From: Archilochus colubris
Lineage: Eukaryota > Chordata > Aves > Apodiformes > Trochilidae
Length of the DNA stretch: 64,000 nucleotides
Assembly: GCA_023079485.1 (NCBI GenBank)
Contig: CM041084.1
Coordinates: forward strand, 17,760,609 to 17,824,608
Reading direction: 5' to 3'
Positions 39,646 through 52,079 of this stretch are shown one piece after another; position 1 is the stretch's first letter; each line of letters begins with the position of its first letter. The notes beneath the pieces were generated by a model. It searched no databases. It was not told the origin of the DNA and saw only the letters and a list, made by a program, of their open reading frames with translations. The position numbers and the translations under genes are program-made.

Positions 39646-41291
39646 GAATATATGCACATGTACCTAATCAAAAACAAATGCAAAGCAAGTTTGCCTGAAA
39701 AGGGTTACAATCTAAAAGAAAACAGCAGAAGAGCCTAACATAATAGAAAATTAGAGATGTCAAATGTTTCAATTGCATCTATCATGAATCAGCAATTTAC
39801 AAGCACAAAAAGAAATAAAGAAAAATAAAGGGGATGTATCAAACCTACCATGACTCATAGCAGCTCTATTGTACTTTCTGCTGTTTACAAAGCCTGTTAG
39901 CTGTAGCTCATGGCATGCTAATGCTATGAGAAAGTTGTTCCTTTCATCTCCAGTACACAGAAAATGAGCAAGTGCAGCTGCACGACCTGTCACAGCCACA
40001 GGACACCTAAGAAGTGATGGGTAAAGCTGTGCTATTGCAGGGATTTTACCTTAACAGCTCCTGCCAGGGTGACAGCTTTACTGGGTGCAGTATAGAATAC
40101 AATATGATCCAAATGCAGAAGAATTTGTAGTCTAACATAGTTTTCAAAAACTACAAAATAATATGGACTTCACAAATCTCCATATTTTCAAAAGGTGGAG
40201 AGGAAGAAGATACCATGGCCTGTCAGACCTCCATGTTTCCAGGGAGAAACACCTAAGCCACTAGCAGGCTAACCAACTGCTGTGCTTGTTGGGGCCTCGC
40301 TTGCCTGCTTCCAGCCCAAGCTTTGAGTTCTGGTCCACCTGGATAGCCAGTGAACCTCTAGGTGGGCTGGTGTGTCTGCACTGTCTACAGCCCTGATCTC
40401 CCCAGCCATGCGAGAGAAGTGGGGTGCCATGGTGAAACAGCCTTGTTACAGTTCTTGGCAGTAACCAGCAACTGTGCAACAAACCAAAGTTATTTAGAAC
40501 TGAAGCATTTCAGAAAAAGCAGGCCTTCAGACCTTCCTGTTGCTGCCTAAGCCTCCTCATCCCTAGAGAGAGCGGAGCTTTGCCAGGGTCTGTGCAGAAC
40601 CAGACCTGGCCCTGGCAGCTCCTCGGCACTGCCCCACTCCCTGACCCTCCACCACAGTGCTCCTGACAACAGCTCCAGGATTTGCCATGCTGCTCAGGCT
40701 CATGGTTACATTCAAACTAGTATATTTGTTTAACTTGTTCATGAGTACAAGATGAAGACTGCCTTGTTCTAGAAGGCCACTTGATCTGATCATTAATAAG
40801 GGATCTAGTTTCTACCAGAGTATTGCCAGTAAAAACAAGGCTTGTAGTTAACATGAGCAGTATTGCTGATCTGCCCTCTTGAAAAAGCTTCCATTCTGTG
40901 GGTCAGGGACATTAAATCCACTCTTACTTACTAAGATAAATACTGTGAAAAGTGGTCATCACCACTGCAAGTGACACATGCTGCAAGAGAGAGGGTAGAG
41001 GCACTGGGATGGAAGCCTGGGCCGTCAACAGGACAGGGAGAAGGGCTGGGAGGGTAAGAGCAAGTTGAAGGTAATGCAGGAGGCAGTGATGAGAATGCAG
41101 GCTCATGGGACAGTAACAGCCCTGGCTATGAAGATGCAGAGTGAAAGCCACATTTTCAAGTAACCAGAGCAAAGACAATTTTTTTTGCATGTGCATCAGG
41201 AGCTGTGTTTTAACCTTTAAAAATTGCACTTTTAAGCAACTGGCAACTTCCTCCTAAACCTTCATGAAAAAACAAACAAACAAAAAACAAT

Positions 41292-41323
41292 AAAATAAAT
41301 AAATAAATAAATAAATAAATAAA
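41292..41323 (+). repeat. (AAAT)n microsatellite, about 8 units
   Basis: A run of AAAT units lies within a longer A-rich tract (about 41267-41323), followed by (GA)n at 41324-41331. No retroposon body was recognised next to it. Confidence 0.9.
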
Positions 41324-43350
41324 GAGAGAGACTTCTACAACACCGGAACAAAGTTTAAACCTTTCACAGAAATATGACTATACAACATTGTAAACCACCC
41401 TTCTGATTTCTGTGGCTCTAGCATGGCACTTTGGGGGGTCCAAGGAGAGGTAGCAACAATTTGACCTCTGAGTCCCAAGGGTTGTCAAAGCAGTGCACCA
41501 CGTTAGCTACATGTTGGAAATGAGCTGTTGTCATCTAGTTACCTCTCTTCAAAATCTGCTGAAATGGGGTTACTGCTATTTAGTTACAATTGCTATACCA
41601 TTTTCCTGCTTGTACTCACCATGGCTTCTTATTAAATGGTACTTTGGTTACATATGGAAGTTTTATACTTCTAACATAGTATTTTCAACCCTCGCTTGGG
41701 GCTTCATACAATTGCTCACAGATGGCTATGGTAAGATTGTTGCACGGCAGCTCTGCACAAACCAATGTCTATAACAAAGTATAGTTACATCCCCAAAGGC
41801 TGACTGACCTGTGCTCCCAAGTGCTGACACTGAACCTCGCCAGAATGCCCAGGACCCTGCATGTGCTCTGGTAGAGACAGCAAAACAATCCCATGGCTCA
41901 GGATCCCACTAACCTCCTCAGAGACCTGCTGTTTCCTTCTGTCTGAAAAGCTCTGTGCTGCTGCTGTGATGATGCTGTCCCCTCACCGGGTGTCACTGCA
42001 CAGCACAGACAGACCCCAGAGGACCACTGTGTCATTTCCTTGCTTCAAATGATGTGAAAAGGCAATGATGCTGACCTTCAATACAGCCATCGCTATTAAC
42101 ATTCTCCTTTCAAAGATTTTCTTTCTAGAATCTGTGTAAACAGACTCTGTGTTTATTTCCCCATCTGCAACAACTCGAGGCAAGGACTGTTCTTTCAGGA
42201 AGGTGAAAAGGTTCAGGGCTTTGCTGGAATGAGCTGGCCCATCAACACAGCAGCAAAGAGCCCAGATAAGCTCCCTCCTCAATTCTTTTTTCCCCCTAAG
42301 AAATTAACTCCAGAAATTTACAACTAAAGTACCTAAGGACAAGAAATGTCAGATTTTAATAACATCCTATTCATGTAATAGTTCCTGTTCAGAATTCCCT
42401 TACTATTTATCAAATTCAACACAGCTGTAAGTACTTACTTTAAATGGCTGTAAGGATGGAATTAATACTACTTCACAAACATACTCTTCATAGCTTGAGT
42501 TTCACCATAAATTTTGTGAAACTGAAAACAACACATAAATCAAATCTTACCAGATGTAAAATTTCTAGAATAGATTTTGGACTTAACATCAAAAAGCCAA
42601 GATGTCTATTAATATTTAATCTCTGGGTGGGAAAGGGTAATGTTTTGCAAAAAATGTGAAAAGAAATTGTTTTGCCAAGGAAATAAAGTTATAGGTGAGA
42701 TGCAAACCCCACAGTTCGGGTCACTGGAAGGTAAGGCTTCCTCACATGCTATGCTTCAATCTCAGAGACAGATACATCATTTTTATTGGTACAGTCCTGA
42801 TCCTCTCTTCAGAGTGTTTAGCAACTTTATAAGCATGCACCTGATCTAAGGAATACTTAGCAAGAACTAAGGTTCTCTAAAAAAGACTTCAAGGCTGAAA
42901 CAACTGTTAGTCTTTTCAGTGAGAGGACAGAAATGTATTCTTTATCTTTTTGCTATGTATATTAAAAATGTTGTCCATTTATTTTATTGAATTTTTCCTT
43001 TGTCATCCACAATCACTATAGATATCTGCATGGAAAATGGACCTGTACATAAGATCTGAGCTCTTATCACAACTTCACTTAACAAAGAAGAAGACTGGAA
43101 GTTAAAATGTCCATGTCAAGAAAGAATTGGAGGGGTATCTTAATTTCAAGCAGTCATGTGACATTCCTTACCATAAGATGCTACTCTCCTTTCTAGTTTT
43201 GATTACATTCACTACCACTGGAAACAATCCCCAACATTTCCTCTCTATGCTATGGAAATAAATAAAATTTACAAGGGGGTAAATACATAATGGTGGTAGT
43301 AAATTAGACTGAAATGAATGTGCAAGCATCAGATAAATCTGGATCCAGGG

Positions 43351-43381
43351 TTTCATATAATTTCATATAAATTTCATATAA
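43351..43381. repeat. Triplicated TTTCATATAA (10-11 bp unit)
   Basis: TTTCATATAA occurs at 43351-43360, 43361-43370 and, after one extra A, 43372-43381. It is a small tandem expansion in AT-rich intergenic DNA. Confidence 0.9.
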
Positions 43382-44273
43382 ACCTGATTGCATTCCACTG
43401 AAGATCTCCATATGATCAAATGTCTGTAGAATTTTAAGAACTGTAAAATGCCTCCATGGCTAGTTATAAAGTCCTAATGATGTATTTATAGGCTGAATAA
43501 AGGAAAAAAAAATAAGTAGAACTAGCTTGGCAAAGATTTGAAGATTTTTATCTCAGAGTTTTTAAGGTAGTAGTGAGAGAGAGCTGATTCTGTGCTGCAG
43601 TGGTGTATAATTTCTTTTTCCTCACATTTCACCCTAGACAGGAGTGATATAAGACACAGTTAGGAGAACAAATGAGATACGCTGGAGCACAAGTTTCCCT
43701 ACACAGTGACAGTACCTGCTTCTTATCCACCTGCTCTATCAATATTAAGTGATTGAAAGAGATCTGATTTAGCTGCTGGTTGGCTAGAGCCCAGTCCAGA
43801 GAACACTGAGGCTTGAGGAAGCCCCAAAAGTCTTAGCAGGGATTAACTCAATCCCTTGACTGAAGTAGAGCATCCACTATTACCTACTTGGTCTCACAGG
43901 CTAGAAGCCAAGCCAGCAGAATGATTTCCTGCAGATGTTAAGGCTGAGGCCACTGCCAAGGTTCATGTTGTATAAGCTGTTTCTGGAATTATGGATGTCA
44001 TGGTTTCTTTCAAATATAACCCACCTGGAGCAGTTTCTGTCTTTTGTCACCTGGGGATGATTTTAGTGAAGTACATAGATGCAGACAAAAAAAAAAAAAG
44101 GTCAGAATTTCTCTGGTGTTTACTCTGTTGCTATTTACTCACCAAATAATGTCATGGAAATTACAATTTCATTGAGGAATTAAAGGAGTGGTGTTGGCAG
44201 ACCAAGCTCAGGGCTCGCTGATCCTGCTTCACCTCTAAGCTGCCCCATCCCAGCCACTGAGCCAGCAGACACC

Positions 44274-44334
44274 GAGCTGGGACACTGGCTCTTGGGGACA
44301 CCAACTCTTGGGGACACCGGCTCTTGGGGACACA
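44274..44334. repeat. Short 16-bp minisatellite
   Basis: Three consecutive units at 44287-44334 (GGCTCTTGGGGACACC, then AACTCTTGGGGACACC, then GGCTCTTGGGGACACA) are preceded by a degenerate copy, GAGCTGGGACACT. The surrounding 44.18-44.42 kb is locally GC-richer than its neighbours, but no gene was recognised there. Confidence 0.85.
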
Positions 44335-47300
44335 TGCCTGACTGCTCCTAGGGACGGTCAGCCAGCCTCAGGAAACCTGGGTGAAACCAGCCCAAGGAAA
44401 TCTGAAGTTACCCAGGACTCACAGCTGCACAGATAAATGCTGTCATTGCCTGGTGATTCTTAGTTGTAACCAAAGTGTATTTCAAGCACCCAAATAAGAC
44501 CCAGTGGGATATAATCTGCAGCAGTGAGCTGGTGTTCTAGTCTAGTCCTACATCTCCACCAGGCTTCTTAATTGCAATTCCAGAGGCTTTTTTGACACGT
44601 ATTTAAAACGAAAGCAATGCTCAGCTTTTGGATGCTGGCTACTGCAGAATGTGCTGGTGGTGTTAACAAGAGAAAGCTGATGTATGGACAAACAAGCACT
44701 ACACTGTGCAGGAATCATACTGCCCCATTGCTTCCAGGCATCAGGCCTGACAAGGTTAAAAAAAATGTTATCCTATGTGTTCATTATTGCATAAGTGATA
44801 ATTTGAAGGACTCCTGGAAGCAAATATAGGAGGAAATTTATTGTGATGATGCCATACAGGGCAGAGAAGTATTGCAGTATTGCAATCCTATCCAGCTCTT
44901 TTAGACAAAATTTCATTGTAAAAGATTATGGTCCTTTGGATTTTTTTTGAAACAATTTTAGACTGGCAATAAAGTGTTTTGAAGAACATCTATACTAGGG
45001 TATTGCAACAGCCTCCTTTACAATAACACATTTGGTGAAGCTTCTCACAAAAACAATTTCTCATTAAAAGATTCTTTTCCTGGCAGACACCAGATTTGAC
45101 TTGTTTGTCAGTTTTACAAAGTTTGCCTCTAGTCAGAACTATACAGAACTCCGCTACAAGAAGAAGAAACTGACTAGGCAAATGTTACCAAATACATAAT
45201 CAGATAACTGAATTTTTTACTATTTTATATCTTTTCCAGCTATTGCAGATTTTACAGGGCCTCTTTGGGGCAATTGCTGTAAAATAGTATCCAAAAGTGG
45301 AAACCTACGAGGAATCACATTGACAAAAATCTTTTACATGAATTCTTGCGAGTATATACAAAAGGGGAACTACCTAATTGAGAAAACATCCACAAATATT
45401 TACTTCCCGATACATCAGATAAGCTACATGCCAAAAAAAAAAAGAAATTAAATGGAGATGAAGTTTTCAGATATCTGCAAAGCATGTGCTGTTAGTGATA
45501 CTGCTTCTCATCAAAGTCCCAGTGGGACTGCAGCTTTGTTGTGCTAAATGCTCTGCAGTATAAATGGCAGTCCATTAGCCAAGGAAACTTCTTTCTGGCC
45601 ACTTTTGTGGGTAGAAATCTGAAGTAAAAGATCTTATTCTACATGTATTTGACTTACCACTTAAGGAAGGATTCAAGTCACATGCACAAACATTCCTTAC
45701 ATAAAACTAAAGATATTTTTTCACTGGATATTAGACATTGTAGGAAATAAGTGAAAAAAGCAATTACTTCCTGGCTCCTCATAGCAGAATATTATTTTAT
45801 AATTTACCATTACGAGTCTCCTGTCTCCATTTTCAGTTAAGCAAAACTGCAATATGTTGTGAGATAACAGTATTTCTTTATTAGGAAGAAATAACAACCA
45901 CAAAAGCATTAATGCTTTTAGATCAGCAGTTACAACACTCATCTATAAGCTGCCATAATCATCTTTCAGAGCAAAAGAAGTCCTTCCACAACTGCTTCAT
46001 TTTGGGCACCACCATTCCTTCCAATTATACATAGGCAGCAAAACACCTATCAGCTCCTTAAGTCATTCAAATGTCTTATTTAATTAGGTTTTAGTTCACA
46101 ATATAACTAGTTTCCAAGGTTAAACTCGAACAGGCAAATAATTGACAATCAACAGAAATTAAAATTAATTAAGAGACTGCAGGTAGGGTCTGCAGGAGTA
46201 ATAGGAATTGTATCAGTAATTAATGAAACAGTAATTTTGTCATTGTTTCTACCTTAAGCCACAATAGGCAAGGGCAGACCCTGTGAGGGAGCTGAAGTTT
46301 GGAAGGAAAGTAAACAAGTCACACACATCAGTTGCTTAATTGCTCAGTCAATGCTCAATCTTTAAGTCATATGGAAGTCAGGCAATTTAGATGTAAAATG
46401 TACTGCATTATTTATTTACAGAGGGAGTACATTTTGACCACAGGCTCTCTCTAAAAAAAAATATCCAAAGCTCAGTTTGAGTTCCAAAGATCATGTTATT
46501 TCTAAAAGCAATCTTCTTCTGAAGTCTAAATTTCAGTACAACATCAGCAATGGGAAGTATTGCTCTTAGCCATATTAGGTTAAATTGACAGAGCTTACTA
46601 AATTCCAAATCCCACCCAGAGATCTGAAACCATGGCTTTTCTTGCCCAGAAACATTAGTTAGTTGAATAGCTGTTTTACACTTGGCAAAGAACAGAAGTT
46701 ATACACAGGAGAAATGTTGGATCCTCATACCCATGAAAATAATGTGCTCTAGATAATGAAATTATGGATCAGCTGAAAAAATAAATGTATTCCAAGCATT
46801 ACTGGTGTCACAAAAAGCTAATATGCCTTACACAATTTTTTAAATTGTTGGTACTTGCAAACTGTTCTGATATTCAGCCCTGCCTTCGTGCACTGATATT
46901 TAGTAACACAAGTTTACAGGGCAAGAAAAATGCTGCATCTTTGACCATTAAATTCTGTTCAGTTTTATCCAAGATAAAGTGTTGCATGCCTTCTTTCATT
47001 TGCAGCCCCCCAGAAGCTTAGCAGGATAAGAAATTGGTTGCTAAACACCAACAAGCAATATGAAAGAGCCTGATGCACACTGTCACCAGAGCAGGGGCAC
47101 AGGCCCAGTGCCCATCACAGCACGTCAGGAGCTCCCCGCATTTGGGGTGTGGGTGAACACAGGAGATGACAGAGTGTAAGACAACCTGGGCTCCTTCACA
47201 ACCATCTCCTGACTCCAGCTTAACCCCCAGCTACCCTCCTCTCCTGCACTAAACTTCTTCACAGCAGATACCACTCTGCAAAGCTTAACAACCATACCTT

Positions 47301-50300
47301 GTAGGAAGGACACAACCATTCATTTCCTACACCTTCCAGTAAACACTGCCAGAAACAAAATGTGTATTAAAAGCACAATGGTTTAAAAATACACACTAAA
47401 AATTCAAAAATTAAGATCATGCAGGAAAGATTAGTTCTATGACAGTACATGGATCTTGCTACCACAACTGCATGCTCACATTTTCTTCAGAGAAGCCTAA
47501 CCTCACTCAGTAATCAAGCCAAATGTAAGAAGAGATAGAGTAATAACCATTCATGCAACAGAAACCTGTTACTTGCAAATGTTTGAATTCTACAGGTTTG
47601 CAGTTTGAATACCATGAATGAGTTTCCTTGTATAAAGAGTTTAAATACTAACTCCAGAAAAATTACGGAAATACAATATATTACTGCATTTCTATGGCTT
47701 TCTACCCAGTAATACAATAAGCTTGCATTTAAAAAACACAGTTTATAATTTAAAGCAGAACAGAAAATATGAAAGCTACCTTTTTTAGAAGTAAAATGCA
47801 CATGTACGTGTTATAAATTACCCTGTATATTACTAAAACTTTCCAAGTTTAGTTTTTTATGGTTCTTAAAAAAATCTTGATGACTACACCAAAACATCTG
47901 GCCACGCCAATGTTCTTTCAAATGGTTGCTCACAGCCTTTCTACATGCTGCACACTTTCACAAAACCATGGCAGTCAGAAATGGAACTGGTTTCAATACC
48001 AAAGCTGAGGGGTATTTTTAATTTTGCACCAACATGCCGGGAATACTTTGCAATGTCTATCGGTTAAGTCTGAAATCTGTATGAAAGAGCATAAGCAAAA
48101 AAAGGGTTAACATCAGGTACTCATCCCTGTTGTGAAATACCTGTCACTATTTTCTGCTTGGATTCAGAAGCCATGAATGTGCACACTGCTACACAATGAA
48201 ACCAAAATTAGAATGTTATAAATGTTATACTCAAAAATCCTATCAACTAATTTGACATAATAAAAGCAGAAAAGAGAAACATTTGGATGCGCATGGGTTT
48301 GTACATGTACATGAAGTATTGAAATGCACCTTTAGTTACAAGTGACAGGAATGGAACAGATTTATCTTGTACAATGTAATGTACCAGGCAAGTACAACAG
48401 GACAGATAAACCCAGTAGCTGGCATCTGGCAACTTTTATGCATCCTAAGTAAGTTACTAAGCACAAAGAGTCATTCATTGAACTTTCCAAAAAATAAAAC
48501 TATTGACTGAGATAAAGAAAAACGACACTTAAACAAATCTCCCCATTCCCACTGGCCTACCATACTTATTTGGGGATGCATTCGTTGTACACACAAACCG
48601 ATTCAGTTCTTGCAAACCTCGCTTTGTGTGACAGTCTGTTCAATACACATGGAAACTCTGACATCCATTGCATATTTAGTGACAATGACACAGTCTTGGC
48701 AACCTAAGAAACTCCTGAATGAAGCATCTGACACGTCTTTGATGCCCAGTCGTACCATAGTGAAGTGAAGATGGCATCACAAACTTCCATGTTGATGAGG
48801 ACTCTGTGGGAGCAGACTCCAGTTCCCATGTGCTCAGTTTAGAATTAAAGCATTTTCTACCTGGCTTAAAGGATCACACAACCAAACGGTGAAAATCAAG
48901 TTCTCTTGTGGTCAATAACAAAGAGTCTGTTCACCAAAGTCCCCAGACAAGTCTAAGGATTAGATGAGTTATGCAAGTGATTAGCCAAGGTTAAAGTAAT
49001 TGGGCACTGAAACTATGTGCAAGGACAACATTTGTCCTTCCCACATTACAGGAATTCTTGAACAGGGGACAGTAAGGGAAAATTTGGATCTACTTGTGCT
49101 TTCGCTGAGGGAAAACGACAATGTTACAACCAGTTTTTAAAAGCTTTGCCCATATTAGGATCACTGCCTCTACAAAACCACTCCATAAAACTGGCCTTAA
49201 TGCTACTCAGACAAAACACCACTATCTTGCATCTGAGCTCAGTCTCAGCCGAACTTTAAACAACAGATATAAAAAAAGTTTTTACTTTTCCATGTGCCTG
49301 AGATGTCTGATATGCCATTTTTTTCATTTACTTTTAGAACAGACACAGGATGTAATGCAAGCTAAAAGTACCTTGTTACATGCTCCAGCTATATACCCTC
49401 CATGTCTTCGCAAACTAGTTCAACAAGTAATGTTTGTGGGTTTTTTTTAGTTATCTACATGCACCTGTGACTTGCTAAGTAGCATCTAAATTGCTGAAGA
49501 ACCCTGTGGGAATCTATCCCAGAGTTCTGGCACTGTTAATATTTAACACTACTCTTTTGTTGATACTATTGATACAAATATTATGTTGATTAACTCTGTC
49601 AGAGAGTAAATACATGAACTATAAGTTCTTCTTTACTTAGCTTACTCTGTGTTTCTCAGGCTTCTGCCATACAACACAAATGAAATTTGTAATCACATTT
49701 CATGACACAGTTGAAAAGTATTTTTAAAAGACCTAAAAGAAATGCTTTTAAAACAAAGTTTGGAATTTTGGCAACTTAGAATAAATTCATCATATCCATC
49801 CTAAGTAGTTTGGATACAAAGTTTTTAATCAGTCAAGCACATCACTGGTACTTAGTGATTCCACATTAACATTTTCTTGTTTAGAGCCCCCTGAGGAGCC
49901 GTTTCTCCCATCAGTTATCTCTGTTCCTCATGAACACAGCCATTTCATCTTTGCCTTGCTCTCACCTTCAGAACTCCCTTTCCAGAGGCTCACTGAAGTT
50001 AAGCAAGACTAGTTTTTTTCCATCATTATTTGAGCTTTAAAGAAAAAGCATGATCATGGATGAAGAAAATGGGGGAAAACATCATGGGTTTACCAGTATT
50101 TTGTAAATAAATTGTTTTGATGTACTTTGCATCACGTGAAACAGTACCAAATATACACACAACCCATCCTGCAGCTCTTTCTTGCAAGTGCTGTTACACT
50201 TCAGCTACTTACCTCATTTTTAATCCTAACTGTAACTCAGCACCCTTCTGCCATTTGAGGATGGCCTTCTAGTACTCCTAAGAGATTGGGAAAAGGTTTT

Positions 50301-50887
50301 ACAAGTGCATGCACACAGACAGTACTGATAACAATTTGCAAGGCATTTCCATCTTGCAAGGGGAGCACAATGCTCTTATTTCCTTACATTTCCTGTATTC
50401 AGGTAACAAGAGGGTTGCTGAGGTATCACTGGTCACAAGGCAAACGTAAAACAAGTTTGGAACTGGCTGCAGAATGGAGACTCCCAGATACTGAAGTCCA
50501 AGCCCAAGTGCGCACAGCCCAGCAGAGACCTGATTTATCACAAGCCCTGGCATTACCATCCTAGGTACTCTGCTTGGGAACCTCTCTTCTAAGGCTTATT
50601 AATATAAAAATATATAAATATTAATATTCTCATTGGCTCAGAGACATGCTAAAATCTCTTACAGTTACAGAAGAATTGAAGGTATTTCATTGTCTTTAAA
50701 TGCTTGCATTTCTTTCACATATTTACAGGCACCAAAATTATCAGTGGCTCACACTAGTAAAGTACCATGCCCCTTTTTCCCACCTTGTAACTGGGGAAAC
50801 TGAGCCAGAAAAGCAACAAAGGGTTTCAGGAACCCACTTGCAGTTCAACACACCAGGAATGCAAAGGGCAGAAAATAAGAACACAAA

Positions 50888-52079
50888 TAAAATTATATTC
50901 TTTATTCATTCCATTTCAGCTGTGAATATTCCTATTATACAAATACCGTATAAATTCCAAAATCACAATATATTACAAAATAAAAAAAGTACAAACTGCA
51001 TTACTTAATAAATATATCTAACAAGTTAATCAGAAAGAGACAGAATTTAGTTTGGAAACATTTAAGTGTTTGACCCAGCAAACTATACAAATCTCAATTT
51101 AAATACTTTTTTTCTTTTAAACCATAAAGTAGAATACCACTCCTGATTAGAAAATAATGTCAAGTGAATAAAATGTTGTGATCAGATAATGATTTGTTGG
51201 TGCAACACCAGTGCCAAAAAAGAAGCTTATACAAAAGATACCATAACCCCAGAAACAGGAACACAAACACTGAGGTGCAGTCAAGGCAATTATTGCCAAA
51301 GCAGGAGACTATTATCTAGTCACAACATTCTATTGCAAGTTAATGTTCTGTTATTAGAGATAAATAATATAAATGGAACAGAGGGCGAGCTAACCAGGCA
51401 ACACAAGGCCAGTTTACTCAAAACAATAATTAAATACAGAAGAGTCAATTGCTCCCTGTACTCCCCATGTGTAGCTGCATTCCAACTGGCTCAAAGGACC
51501 TGTTCTGTGCTCCAGGCAGAGAAAGCAACTGCTTTGAAAAACAGTCTGTTCATACATTGCTGCACTTCTACAAAAAACATTGTTTTAGTTTTGCAAAAAG
51601 GTACCCACGGTGCTTTCATCTATTAGGGAGGGTCATTTTGACATCAATATCATTTGGTAAAAATATAAGGTTTATGGGTAAAAAACACAGCAAAAAATAG
51701 CTGTTACATCATAAGCCTTATTTACAAAAACTCATTACAAACTTTTTTGGCTGTACAGCTGAAAAGCCAGATACTAATGTAAGATGTGGAAGATGGAGGT
51801 AACATTTTAAAAATATTGTGCAAAAATACATTCTTATAGAAAATAGACAGTGGAGAGGGGAGACACAAACATACATGGAGAATCTGCTTGCAAATAATCC
51901 GAGGCTAAGTTTTTACAACAAAATATTACACATACGTTTTTATCTATCCCCCACAATCTACAGTCCTCTCAGTCTGGGGTGCCGCTGCTTCATTAAGGAT
52001 TAAGGCATCACCATCACAGCCAGCACACGTTCTGTCTCTGTCCCTGCAGCAAAGCTCCCAGCCTGCGGCCCAGGTTGTC
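50888..52079 (-). other. OTUD1: OTUD1 3' untranslated region (predicted)
   Basis: This is the AT-rich stretch immediately downstream of the OTUD1 stop, ending at the first good minus-strand poly(A) signal. The length of about 1.19 kb is plausible for this single-exon gene. It contains several ATTTA-type pentamers on the minus strand (for example around 51360 and 51430), as expected for a labile mRNA. No intron or repeat was recognised in it. The extent is inferred, and a longer alternative 3' end further left cannot be excluded. Confidence 0.65.
50901..50906 (-). terminator. Poly(A) signal AATAAA of OTUD1 (predicted)
   Basis: Plus-strand TTTATT is AATAAA on the coding strand. It is followed after about 14 bases by a T/G-rich element, TTTGTGTTC on the minus strand (50887 to 50879), which fits a downstream element. 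Cleavage is expected near 50885-50891. It lies about 1.17 kb beyond the stop codon. Confidence 0.65.

Larger units (their letters stand above)
39646..50884. other. Gene-poor region downstream of OTUD1
   Basis: Unique sequence with simple repeats only: (AAAT)n at 41.3 kb, a TTTCATATAA triplication at 43.35 kb and a 16-bp minisatellite at 44.3 kb. Slightly GC-richer stretches (40.25-40.7, 41.8-42.3 and 47.05-47.33 kb) contain no recognisable exon. The part nearest the gene could carry alternative 3' ends of OTUD1, but no evidence in the sequence requires this. Confidence 0.65.

Noticed and set aside
43990..44010. TGTCATGGTTTC, resembling an LTR start
   Set aside because: No matching CA terminus, inverted end or target duplication within a reasonable distance.
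51189..51626. 145-codon plus-strand frame
   Set aside because: Falls inside the predicted OTUD1 3'UTR on the opposite strand, with no domain and ordinary AT-rich composition.
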